A program made the position numbers and the translations under genes. The notes beneath the pieces are model-generated. The model worked only from the letters and a program-made list of their open reading frames with translations, had not been told where the DNA came from and searched no databases. Source: Candidatus Avelusimicrobium pullarium (GTDB lineage: Bacteria > Elusimicrobiota > Elusimicrobia > Elusimicrobiales > Elusimicrobiaceae). Taken from it: a stretch of DNA of 64,000 bases. Below, one piece after another: positions 1 to 8,797 of the stretch (its first letter is position 1; the number at the start of each line of letters is the position of its first letter). The DNA is taken from the NCBI GenBank assembly GCA_944323745.1, contig CALUTQ010000001.1:851656-915655 (forward strand), written 5' to 3'.

Positions 1-3000
1 TTGGTAACCCTCGCAAGAGGGGTTTTTCATACCGGTTTAAACGAGGTACCCCAAAATCAGGAAGAAAAAATAAGCGCCTGGAATTACGGGTTGGAGAAAA
101 AAGGCCAAACGCGCCCTTTGGCGCAGTTGGTGCAAACGGCCGGCGTGTGGAGCAAAGACAGCAAAGCCGCATCCGATTATTTTAAAGCAATTTTGCAAAC
201 GAAAGGAGTATGCGAAAAAGGCTTTAACATTAAACCCAATTCCCAAGATGCCGTAGATTACAGCCGTTATGACGAACCCCGCTGTGAAGCCGCACTTGAA
301 AGTATGGCCGCGTTGGCGGTATTGGGCGGCACGGACAATGCCCGCGCCATTTACGCGTTTATGAACGATAAAAAGCGCGAAGCTATGGGCGGCGCCGTGG
401 TTATGCAGGGCGTAACGGCCTTAATGGCGATGGACAGCCCCCAATCATACGACTATTTAACCCGATTTTTGACTAAAGACAGTACCCCTACTTATGCCGG
501 CACCGCACTGGAAGAAATCGGCTATGCCACGGTGGAAGGAGTCATCAGTCTGTTCCAGGAAAACGGCCAAGACGTGGCCGGCCGTTACTTAAACCCCTAC
601 ACGGCGCGCTTTGGTTACTTGGACGAAGAAACCGCCAAGCAACAGCAGCCGACGGCCGATTTGTGGATGATTAAGCAACAGACGGAATTGTTTGGCGGCA
701 GCAAAGACAAATGGCAGCTGCCCGTAGGCAATATTTACGAAGACGTAGGCAGTATGGTGGCGGCAGACGTACAAAATGAACGCAGCCGCGCGTTGGCCGG
801 TCAAATTTTTGCCGCGTCGCAAAACAGCAAATTGGGGCGTTTTCCTTTCCCGTTGCTGGTAGGGTTGTTAACCGGCAATAAAGGGGAATGGACCTATAAA
901 CACGGCGGGCAAGAAGCCGTTGCAGCTTTAAAGCGGCTGCAAAAAGTGGACTTTACCGATTTGAACGAAGGCACCCAGCGCCGTTTGCGCCGCCGCGTGG
1001 CCATAGCGCAGCAAGCACACGAAGCTTTTACGGCCGTAGAACTGCCGGCTACCGATTTGCAAAAACAGCGCGAAAAACTGGCTGCTTTGCGCGGCTATTC
1101 CGTAGCGCCGCAGTTTACTCAAGACACCCGCGTCAGCCGCTATGACCGGCGCGATCAGGCCAAATTTGACCGTTATAATAAACAAAAAACGGCCCGTGCA
1201 TTGGGCCGTGCCGTAGACATTGCCATCCTGTTGGTGCTGCTGCCCAGACTGTTGCAAGGCTTGTGCAGTGTAGGCAGCCGCGGGCTGGCGGCTTTGCGTA
1301 ATGCGCGCCAGTTAAAACAACCCCTTTCCAAAGCGGCCGCTACCGCCGTGGCGGACGCTTCCAAACCCTTGGCCCAGCCTGTTGTCCAAACTGCCAAAAC
1401 AACGGGTAAAACCGCTTCGGCCGCCCCCAAGTTTTCTTTAGTTACTATGGAAGACGGCAAAACCATCAGCCTGGTACCGGAAGGCGTGCAGCTGGAGCCT
1501 GTTTCTGCCGCAAAAGCAACGATTTCCGCCACGGGGGAAGCTTCCGCCCCGATGCAGCGCAGTGCAGCTCAGGCCAATAAGGCAATTTCCGATATTAAAA
1601 ATACCGTAACCAAACGTTTCGGTGCGGCAGACCAGCAGGCCTTCCGCGAAACGTTGCAAAGCAAATTGGCCCAGGCCAGCAGCTCCAAACGCGCTTCCAC
1701 GGGCCGCGGCCAGCTGACCGTGCAGGAAAAAGCAGCCATTTATCAAGACAGTTACAGCGTGGTGTATCAGCAGCAGCAGGAAGCACTGCATTCCCTGGCG
1801 TTGGAAGAACAAGCCCGCGCTTTGGTAAATTATGCTTCGCAAAATACGGCGCCGGCCCGCGTCATCCGCCATATTCCTTTAAAAGTAAGACTGCAGGCCG
1901 CTTGGAGTGAGTTTAACCAAAATCTGCTGCAGACGGTGCGCAATGTTACGACGAAAAAAGTGGGCGCGGCCACGGCCCTTTCCATCGGCGCCGTCGGCAA
2001 CCCTGCTTTTACCGGCGCTACGACCGAAATAGGCTCTATTGCCCGCGGGTTGCAGGCCCCCATTGTCTTTGTGTCCGACTATGCCGGCGGCTTAGGCTCC
2101 AAAACGCTGCAATTAAGAAATTTGGTCGCCCCCGGTTTAAATGCGCCGCGTAATTTGGGCCAGTCGGTAGTCAGCCTGCAGGCTTCTAAAAATTTGGCCG
2201 CCAGCTTTGTGTCCGGCCGCGTGGGTGCGGCGGATATGCTGGCGCGGGTCATATTCCCGGCGGGGGTAGCTAATTTTTCCGGTGTGTTCAGCCCTGCTGC
2301 CATAGATGCTGCCTTTAAAGCAGACGGCGCCGCCGCTGCAGCGGTATTTAACGACCTTTCTGCCAATACACAGACGGCCAACGTAACGCAAAACGCCGCC
2401 GCGGCAAAAACGCCGGAGCACGATGCCGATTTCTTTGCCCAAACACTGGCTGAACAAAATCAAATTGTATTGGATAAATTGCTGGAAAAAGAGCAATTTG
2501 TAGCGCTTGTTTCTAAAAAAATTACACAAGAAAAAATAAAAGCGCTGGAAGGAAAACAGTTTTTCGCCGGCAGGGCGTTGAAGCAGGAACTGGCTGATAT
2601 TTGGGAAAATGTGACCGAAGCTTCCGGCAAAAAATTGTTTGACGCCGGCAAAACGTTAACGGAACAAAGAGTATATAAAGCCTTTTTGGAAGCTTTGCAG
2701 ATACAACTGCAAAAAAATCAGGTTTTATCTACGGCAGCAAAGGACATTGTGTGGAATACCGTCATTAATGAAGGGCCCGACGGTTTATTGACTTCTTATA
2801 TTTCCCAGATTAATTTGCCTCGGTCGGTGCGCAAATATGTAGATGAAGACAAAACAGCCCGCATCGTTTACGAAAAAGTCAGCCATTTGTCCGATGAAGG
2901 GTTGCGAAGCTATGTTTTAGCCAGAAAATATCATTTTATCCGCACGGAAAGCCATTTTTCTTCCGGCCAAAAAATTCCTGCCAATGCTTCTAAAGAAGAA

Positions 3001-6000
3001 ATAAATAGAATCTTGGTAGAGAAAGAAGAAGAAATCAGAATCGCGCGTGAAAAGTCGGACTTAATTGCCGCCCGCGTGTTGGAAGCGGAAAAACTGCCTA
3101 AACGGGACGCATTGCTGTGGATTTTGGCCAGTGCCAGCAGTGAAAGCAAAAAAATGCAAGCTTATGCCACGATGGTAAAAATGGGCTATAAGCTGCCTAC
3201 GGCAAATGAAGTTATTGAATTTTATGAAGGCTCCATCAGCCGTCCGGTTGCCATAAAGCCTTTCTCTAATATTGAACGGGCCGAATTGCAGTTAAAAGGC
3301 CAGCTGGCTATGCGCGAAAACATCAGCCGTTTGGATATGGCGCCGGCCGATGACCGTGTTCTTACGTACAGCTATGATGATGAAGATTTGCTGCAAATAA
3401 GCGAAAAGAAGCTCAACAGCATCCTGTATTTGCACGACGATATTGCCCCTGCCATTAATATACTGTCCGAAAAGACATTGCACGGCAATACCAGATACAT
3501 CAATTATTTGCCCGTGTATCTGCGTTTGCAAAACGGGACGCTGTCTGCCGAGCCCAGAATTCTTTTGCCGCTGTGGCAAAAAAGCACGATAGGCCGTATA
3601 CTGTCCTTCGGGAAAAAGGGCGGTTTTGTGGTGCCGCGCGGTTTTGTGGTGGCTATGGACGAAAGCGGCAAATGGAAACTGGTCGCAAACAGAAGACGTG
3701 AGTTTATTTCTTCTTCTCATTTGAAGAATCTGTTGGCTTCCGTTACGCCGGGGCACCCGTTGCGCAAATGGAAAGCGTCGCCGGAAAAAAGAATTTTGCC
3801 TATAGAAACCAATTTAAAAACATCGGAAGCGCAGGCTTTGTTCCGTCAATTGCTCAAGAACAAGCAATTTATGGCCATTCCGCTTCCGGGCCCGAAAGAT
3901 AAGTTCCCCACAATGATGAACGAAGTGGCCATTGTGGCCGGTTCGGATACGGGGGCCTCGCTCAGCAGTCAGTTTAAAAAATCATTTCCTATTACGGAGT
4001 TGGGCATTTTTATCAGCGGGTTGGGGTATTTGTCCCCGTTGGTGTTTAACCTCTTTAAAGGCGTGATTAACAAATATGGCAATTTCCGCGCTATCCGTAC
4101 CGTTTTGGGCGCTATTTTTGCCGTCAGCCTTTTTGGTATGGCCATTGGTATGAACGGTACGTATGTCCTGCCGGAAATGGGTTGGTCTGCGTTGGCCCCG
4201 TTAGTGTTCTTCCTGACGATGATCAGCGGTGCCAGTATTGCCAGCAGCTTGGCCAGTCCTGTTTTAAAGAATGTGTATCAGGATAAAGTGGTATTTGCCG
4301 TTAAGAACCTTTCCTTTACGACATTAAAAGGTTTTTCCCGTATGGCCGTGGCGGCTATTACGGCTATATTTGCCTCGCTTAACGTAACGGAGAGAGCCGG
4401 TGTGGCTGCCTTCCGCGGTTGGTTGGAACAAGCAGTGGGCATACCGATGGATGCGGTATTTAACTGGTCTATCGTGGTGCCTGCGGCCGCCGTGGTGACG
4501 GGGCTTGCTTTGTGGAACTTGCACCACAGCCGTTTGTATACGGAATATAAGGCCTCCAAGAAATTGGAAAAAGAACAGGCGGCCAATCACGTACAGACGC
4601 TGCAGGAAAAGAGAGCGGCCAAAGTAAAAGCCAAAGAAACCAAACGATTCTTTAAAGAATTTTTTGCACCGCAGATGAAATCTATTACGACCCGTTTGGG
4701 TATGATTTATATGGCCTATGCCTTGATTACGTCTGTGGAAATCGGTTTAATCGGCGGCGTGCTGTTTAACCCCGGTGTGGCACTGATGGTGACGTTTGTG
4801 GGGTATTTGCTCAATTTCGGCGTGCGCAAACTGAGCAATTTGCTGCTTAAGAAACGCATATTTACAGATGACCAGTTGACGGGCTTTTTCCTGCCGATGA
4901 TGGCGGTGGGCATCAGCTCGGTCTTTTTGGCTCCCTATTCGGCGTCGGCTGCGGGGATGCTGCTGGGCAGCTGGGCGTTGATACAAGCCTCTACGGCTAC
5001 ATTCGGCGTGGCGGAAAACACGCGTATGATGAACATTGTGTCCTCCCATTACAAAAAGGCCAGATCCGCCGTGCGCAATGACGAAACCTTAAGCTCCGCC
5101 GAACGCGAAAAGAAGCTGATGGACTTGAAAAGAGAAGAAGAGGCGCAGAAAAATCAGGCTGCGGCAAAGTATAATTTCTTCAACTTTTTGGGTATTGTGC
5201 CTATTGCGTTTGCCTTGGGCTTGGTCGCTTTGCTTAGAATAGACGGTATGGAGGAATTCATTAACAGTATTTCTCCTTGGATGGTGCAGTCCGTAGAATT
5301 GAGCCAGACGATAGTGGAAGAACAAGGAATGGCCGCCGCCTTGGCCAAAATGCAGTCGGACATTGCCCTGCTGCAAATGCTGCGTTATGCCACCATTCCT
5401 TCGGTCATATTCTCCATTATCCTGTGTTTGAAAAATACAAGAATGGAAAAAGACGGCTGGAAACGCCTTTTTACACTTAACAGACGGCTTAGAGAAAAAG
5501 ACATTTTAAGGAACGACGACGTGATTGTCAAACAGCTGAATATGGTCGGTTTTTCCTCTAATTTGAAACATACCAGAGAGGAATTGTCCGAAACGGCCGA
5601 TAAGCTGCTTGACCAAGCGCGCGGTTATTCCCATTCTTTAACTTCCGAAGGGAAAATAGCAAACTTGTTAAAAGAAGTGATCCACTTAAACAACCAAATG
5701 AAAGTGTTTATGGATCAAATCCCGCAGGGAGAAAAACTGCTGGCCGACGATTTGCTGAAGTTGCGTATGATCGGCTATAACTTGGATATGCTTCTTAACG
5801 GCAATAAGATCCGCGCCGAGCATATACACGTAAAGGGCAATGATGTGTCTTCCGCCTTGCGTGCCGATGCGGAAAAGTTTATTGCCTCCGTCAAAGGGCT
5901 GCGCTTCAGCCACGATGAGCCGACGAAAGAGTTTATTCTTCTGCTGGAACAGGTGCGCCAAATGTTCCCCAAAGACGACAGTATCCATAACCTGACGTAC

Positions 6001-6543
6001 CAGTTGGAAGAATTCCTGTTCAACAGAGACGAAGAAACCTGTGCGAAAATCTTGGCCACGCTTAAAAAACGCTTAACAATGGCGGCCAAACGGGAACCGA
6101 ACGAAGTGCTGAAGAATAAAATCAATCAGTTAAATGATGAAACGTCTGCCAAAGGGCAGCAACGTTTAGAACAGCTGCAGCAAGGAACGCCGGAGGTGCT
6201 GTCTAAAGGCTTGCAATATGTGGCCGAAAAGAAACGTTTTGCCAAAGTGAAATATTACGAACGCGCTTTGGATTACGAAAACGAAATGGATAAAATCGCT
6301 GCCGAATACAATGCCGGAGACATCTACGACAATATATTGGGCGATTACAAACAGTACTATAAATTAACGCTGCGCTCTTTAGAAAGATATATGCAGCAGA
6401 ACAGAAAAACTTTCGGTGCGACCGAGGAAAAACGTGTGCGTCTGTTCCGCCAGCGCGTGCAAAAGAAATATCAGGACTTTATGCAAGGCGCCAAGGACCC
6501 TGAAGCGGCACCAAAGCATAATGTACAAAATGAGGCATATTAA
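1..6543 (+). CDS. Giant membrane protein with transporter-like core, 5' end outside window
   Basis: At least 2180 residues are read and no stop lies to the left, so the true start is probably upstream of the window; the TTG at base 1 is not a convincing start. Residues 1-400 are soluble and helical. About 400-560 are Ala/Lys-rich with one possible membrane stretch near 405-425. About 560-1325 are soluble. About 1330-1815 hold roughly twelve hydrophobic helices arranged like a major-facilitator transporter, and 1815-2180 form a charged, coiled-coil-rich tail. No catalytic motif was recognised. It ends at a strong hairpin terminator. Function is unknown. The size and the embedding of an MFS-like core between long soluble regions are the notable points; the MFS resemblance is by topology only. 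Confidence 0.6.
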   Translation: MVTLARGVFHTGLNEVPQNQEEKISAWNYGLEKKGQTRPLAQLVQTAGVWSKDSKAASDYFKAILQTKGVCEKGFNIKPNSQDAVDYSRYDEPRCEAALESMAALAVLGGTDNARAIYAFMNDKKREAMGGAVVMQGVTALMAMDSPQSYDYLTRFLTKDSTPTYAGTALEEIGYATVEGVISLFQENGQDVAGRYLNPYTARFGYLDEETAKQQQPTADLWMIKQQTELFGGSKDKWQLPVGNIYEDVGSMVAADVQNERSRALAGQIFAASQNSKLGRFPFPLLVGLLTGNKGEWTYKHGGQEAVAALKRLQKVDFTDLNEGTQRRLRRRVAIAQQAHEAFTAVELPATDLQKQREKLAALRGYSVAPQFTQDTRVSRYDRRDQAKFDRYNKQKTARALGRAVDIAILLVLLPRLLQGLCSVGSRGLAALRNARQLKQPLSKAAATAVADASKPLAQPVVQTAKTTGKTASAAPKFSLVTMEDGKTISLVPEGVQLEPVSAAKATISATGEASAPMQRSAAQANKAISDIKNTVTKRFGAADQQAFRETLQSKLAQASSSKRASTGRGQLTVQEKAAIYQDSYSVVYQQQQEALHSLALEEQARALVNYASQNTAPARVIRHIPLKVRLQAAWSEFNQNLLQTVRNVTTKKVGAATALSIGAVGNPAFTGATTEIGSIARGLQAPIVFVSDYAGGLGSKTLQLRNLVAPGLNAPRNLGQSVVSLQASKNLAASFVSGRVGAADMLARVIFPAGVANFSGVFSPAAIDAAFKADGAAAAAVFNDLSANTQTANVTQNAAAAKTPEHDADFFAQTLAEQNQIVLDKLLEKEQFVALVSKKITQEKIKALEGKQFFAGRALKQELADIWENVTEASGKKLFDAGKTLTEQRVYKAFLEALQIQLQKNQVLSTAAKDIVWNTVINEGPDGLLTSYISQINLPRSVRKYVDEDKTARIVYEKVSHLSDEGLRSYVLARKYHFIRTESHFSSGQKIPANASKEEINRILVEKEEEIRIAREKSDLIAARVLEAEKLPKRDALLWILASASSESKKMQAYATMVKMGYKLPTANEVIEFYEGSISRPVAIKPFSNIERAELQLKGQLAMRENISRLDMAPADDRVLTYSYDDEDLLQISEKKLNSILYLHDDIAPAINILSEKTLHGNTRYINYLPVYLRLQNGTLSAEPRILLPLWQKSTIGRILSFGKKGGFVVPRGFVVAMDESGKWKLVANRRREFISSSHLKNLLASVTPGHPLRKWKASPEKRILPIETNLKTSEAQALFRQLLKNKQFMAIPLPGPKDKFPTMMNEVAIVAGSDTGASLSSQFKKSFPITELGIFISGLGYLSPLVFNLFKGVINKYGNFRAIRTVLGAIFAVSLFGMAIGMNGTYVLPEMGWSALAPLVFFLTMISGASIASSLASPVLKNVYQDKVVFAVKNLSFTTLKGFSRMAVAAITAIFASLNVTERAGVAAFRGWLEQAVGIPMDAVFNWSIVVPAAAVVTGLALWNLHHSRLYTEYKASKKLEKEQAANHVQTLQEKRAAKVKAKETKRFFKEFFAPQMKSITTRLGMIYMAYALITSVEIGLIGGVLFNPGVALMVTFVGYLLNFGVRKLSNLLLKKRIFTDDQLTGFFLPMMAVGISSVFLAPYSASAAGMLLGSWALIQASTATFGVAENTRMMNIVSSHYKKARSAVRNDETLSSAEREKKLMDLKREEEAQKNQAAAKYNFFNFLGIVPIAFALGLVALLRIDGMEEFINSISPWMVQSVELSQTIVEEQGMAAALAKMQSDIALLQMLRYATIPSVIFSIILCLKNTRMEKDGWKRLFTLNRRLREKDILRNDDVIVKQLNMVGFSSNLKHTREELSETADKLLDQARGYSHSLTSEGKIANLLKEVIHLNNQMKVFMDQIPQGEKLLADDLLKLRMIGYNLDMLLNGNKIRAEHIHVKGNDVSSALRADAEKFIASVKGLRFSHDEPTKEFILLLEQVRQMFPKDDSIHNLTYQLEEFLFNRDEETCAKILATLKKRLTMAAKREPNEVLKNKINQLNDETSAKGQQRLEQLQQGTPEVLSKGLQYVAEKKRFAKVKYYERALDYENEMDKIAAEYNAGDIYDNILGDYKQYYKLTLRSLERYMQQNRKTFGATEEKRVRLFRQRVQKKYQDFMQGAKDPEAAPKHNVQNEAY

Positions 6544-6570
6544 TTAACGCTTCTGACGGAAATTAAATAC

Positions 6571-6605
6571 AAAAAAGATACTTCTGTAAAAGAAGTATCT
6601 TTTTT
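6571..6605. terminator. Terminator after the giant membrane protein
   Basis: A 15-base A-rich arm and its complement flank a GTAAA loop, starting 27 bases after the stop codon and ending in a T run. It can act in both directions. Confidence 0.85.
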
Positions 6606-6793
6606 GTTTTTCCGGAATATCTTTATTAAAATCGGAACGCTTCTGTAAATTGTTGGACCCAAAGGAGCAGTCGTATTAAAAATCTGCTGTTCTGTTCATA
6701 CACACTGCCAAAAATAAGCATAAAACCCCCGCTTTGTGCGGGGGTTTTTGTACCCGAACAGGTTACCCCTGCTGCAGGCCGAGGGCAAACGAA
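6606..6793. other. Intergenic stretch between convergent genes
   Basis: Apart from the terminators at its two ends nothing was recognised: no good ORF, no tRNA and no repeat shared with the rest of the window. Confidence 0.4.
6722..6748. terminator. Bidirectional terminator
   Basis: Perfect stem AAAACCCCCGC / GCGGGGGTTTT with a 5-base loop. It probably serves the minus-strand gene that ends at 6794. Confidence 0.8.
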
Positions 6794-7624
6794 TTAAGCG
6801 TCTTTAAACTGGTGTCGGCTCCTGTCGTAAGAAAGGGTCAGTTCAAATACGTCGTTTAAGTCGTTTTTATGGGAAGAAAGCAGATACAAGTTGTTGTCTG
6901 CCTTTTGGGTTTTGGGGCTTAACACTAAAATCAAGTCCGGCAGTTCCAATGCTTCGGCCCGTACGGAATCTTGCAGATAGCTGTAGGTGTTTGAAAGCAG
7001 CATAATATGTGTCATAGATCTGCCTTTGGCTTCTTCCTTCATTTCCGCCAGCAGCGACAAAAGCCGCGTTTTGGGGTCTTCGGGCGAGTTGGCCTGTAAA
7101 AACAAAGAGGGGGAATCAAATATCCAAATTTTGGAAATATCCGCTCCGTCGGTTATGTTTTCTTCCTGCTGCGTAACCGGCAGGGGAAGGGACGACCCGG
7201 GGAGCGGCCTTGCAATACAAAAATGCGCTTCTTGCAGCCGGTCAAGCAGCTGATTGATTTCTTTTAGCTGTTTGGTAGAAAAATTGCCCGTTTTTAAATC
7301 ATTGGCGCAAACGTCCGTTTTGCGGGTGTAATAATGGGCCAGCAGCTCTTGGGCCGGCGCGTAGGAAAGGAAGTAGGTAACGCTCCGTTTCTTTTCGGCC
7401 AGGCCGAAGGCAATTTCCCGCAGGAAGTTTTCGGCGGGGGTGTCGGGCTTGCCTATCAGCAAAACCTGACGGTAAAACGGCAGGGCGTCGAGCAAATCGG
7501 CCAGCGTCAGTATCGGGCCGGGATAATTTTCCCCGCGGTGCTGTTTAAACAGATGGCAAAGTTCCGCCTTTTGCTCTGCAAGCAGTTTGTCCACATTGTC
7601 TATACGAAAGTTTTTCCAGTTCAT
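6794..7624 (-). CDS. DnaB-helicase-like RecA-fold protein without Walker A
   Basis: 276 residues from the ATG at 7624, chosen because AGGAGG lies 5 bases upstream; an in-frame ATG 13 codons earlier has no such site. The middle reads like the core of a replicative DnaB helicase: a beta strand, 'LIGKPDTPAENFLREIA' where the P-loop should be, then a typical 'VTYFLSYAPAQELLAHYY' stretch and a late 'DLILVLSP' strand. The GxxGxGK[ST] motif is missing, so ATP hydrolysis is unlikely. The last strands match the DnaB C-terminus pattern only loosely. Role unknown; it lies next to the WYL regulator in the same orientation. The DnaB link is inference from pattern and is weak. Confidence 0.45.
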   Translation of the reverse strand: MNWKNFRIDNVDKLLAEQKAELCHLFKQHRGENYPGPILTLADLLDALPFYRQVLLIGKPDTPAENFLREIAFGLAEKKRSVTYFLSYAPAQELLAHYYTRKTDVCANDLKTGNFSTKQLKEINQLLDRLQEAHFCIARPLPGSSLPLPVTQQEENITDGADISKIWIFDSPSLFLQANSPEDPKTRLLSLLAEMKEEAKGRSMTHIMLLSNTYSYLQDSVRAEALELPDLILVLSPKTQKADNNLYLLSSHKNDLNDVFELTLSYDRSRHQFKDA

Positions 7625-7730
7625 AATGCCTCCTGTTTTTATTGTAAACAGCAGGCGCGTCAACAGGGTGTCGCAACAGGATAGCCGTTAAAAAGAAAGC
7701 AGCGGCAAAGGCATTTTTGTGTGGGACAGA

Positions 7731-8648
7731 TTATAGTTTTTGCAGATACGCGTTTAACAGTTTTTTGACAGTTTGGGCTAATTCGGCAGGCGCTTGAACC
7801 ATAATTTCGGGTATCCAATGCAGGATGGTGGGCAAAATTTCCTGCACATTGACCGCTTTGCAGGAAATAATAAGCCCGCCGTCGGGCAATTCTTTTTCCG
7901 TCTTTTGCAGGGGGAAATAGTCCCTTGTTTTAAAGTATTTGGCTGCCTGAGGGGACACTTCCAGCCGCACATTCAGCGGTCTTTCCTCGTCAAACCAAAT
8001 ATTGGTGCCTTGGCGGATGAGGCTTTCAATTTCGGGCGGATGGGAGAAAAACCGGCCCGTGCCTTGCGCGGAAGTAATTTTATTTAAACGAAACTTTAAC
8101 AGTTTGCGGGTGTTGGTCAGGGCCAGCAAATACCAAAAACCTTCTATCCACAGCAATTTAAGCGGACAAACGGGGTAATGCTTTCGCCGGCCTTTAAGGT
8201 AAGAGAGTGTTATTTCTTCCTGTGCTTTTATGCAGCGGGCAATTTCTTGGGTGATGGGCGTATCCGGAAAAGCTTCCCCGCCGGCAAACTTGACGAAGAA
8301 GGGGCTCTCTTGCTGGGTGGAAAGCAAACGCTTTTTAAGCAAGGTGTAAGAAGCGTCAAAATTGTTACCCAAGGAGCTGGCCACCTCGTGTATAAGCACC
8401 AGCAGGGAGGCTTCTTTGTCGGAAATTTTCATCTTTTCCAAAGAAAACCCTTCCATAAACGCATATTCCCCGGGGTTGGGGCAAAAGAGCGGGAACTCGG
8501 CCTCCTGTATATCGCGCATATCCCTTTGCAGGGTGCGCAAAGACACGCCCAATTCCGCTGCCATATCCGTCAGCAGAATGGCGCCCTTGTCCAAAGCGTT
8601 CAGCTCATAAATCAGGCGGGTTATTTTGTTATGCATTTCTTTTTGCAT
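7731..8648 (-). CDS. WYL-domain transcriptional regulator
   Basis: 305 residues. Residues about 8-55 form a winged helix-turn-helix ('MAAELGVSLRTLQRDMRDI'), and about 145-195 carry the WYL-type core ('ITLSYLKGRRKHYPVCPLKL', then 'GFWYLLAL' and 'KFRLNKI'), followed by a WCX-like C-terminal region. Proteins of this build are ligand-sensing DNA-binding regulators, often beside defence or stress operons. GAGG sits 5 bases before the ATG. It is divergent from the twin-AAA+ operon. The 149-base gap between them carries an inverted repeat that overlaps the expected -35 region of that operon, so it probably regulates those genes. Confidence 0.85.
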   Translation of the reverse strand: MQKEMHNKITRLIYELNALDKGAILLTDMAAELGVSLRTLQRDMRDIQEAEFPLFCPNPGEYAFMEGFSLEKMKISDKEASLLVLIHEVASSLGNNFDASYTLLKKRLLSTQQESPFFVKFAGGEAFPDTPITQEIARCIKAQEEITLSYLKGRRKHYPVCPLKLLWIEGFWYLLALTNTRKLLKFRLNKITSAQGTGRFFSHPPEIESLIRQGTNIWFDEERPLNVRLEVSPQAAKYFKTRDYFPLQKTEKELPDGGLIISCKAVNVQEILPTILHWIPEIMVQAPAELAQTVKKLLNAYLQKL

Positions 8649-8744
8649 AAAAACCTCTTTTATCTATCATAGCAGAAAATGACGTCAGGTTGATGGGCTT
8701 TCTAAAAGGCAGCTTGTTTGCCTGCCAAAATGCGTTTTTACGAT

Positions 8745-8762
8745 GCGACACAATGCTGTCGT
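8745..8762. promoter_or_regulatory. Putative operator: GCGACA-N6-TGTCGT inverted repeat
   Basis: Two 6-base half sites in inverted orientation with one mismatch, 10 bases upstream of the -10 hexamer of the AAA+ operon. A lone TGTCGC half site occurs near 7669, in the gap just downstream of the WYL gene. Binding by the WYL protein is inferred from position. Confidence 0.45.
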
Positions 8763-8772
8763 CCGCCTTTTC

Positions 8773-8778
8773 TATACT
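8773..8778 (+). promoter_or_regulatory. -10 hexamer TATACT of the AAA+ operon
   Basis: TATACT 20 bases before the ATG at 8798, with AGGAGG between them. No recognisable -35 is present at the right spacing; the inverted repeat occupies that position. Confidence 0.55.
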
Positions 8779-8797
8779 ATAACCGGCAGGAGGAATT

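Noticed and set aside
2137..2529. Long minus-strand ORFs inside the giant membrane protein gene
   Set aside because: They lack ribosome-binding sites and read as antisense of a codon-biased gene with clear protein features on the plus strand.
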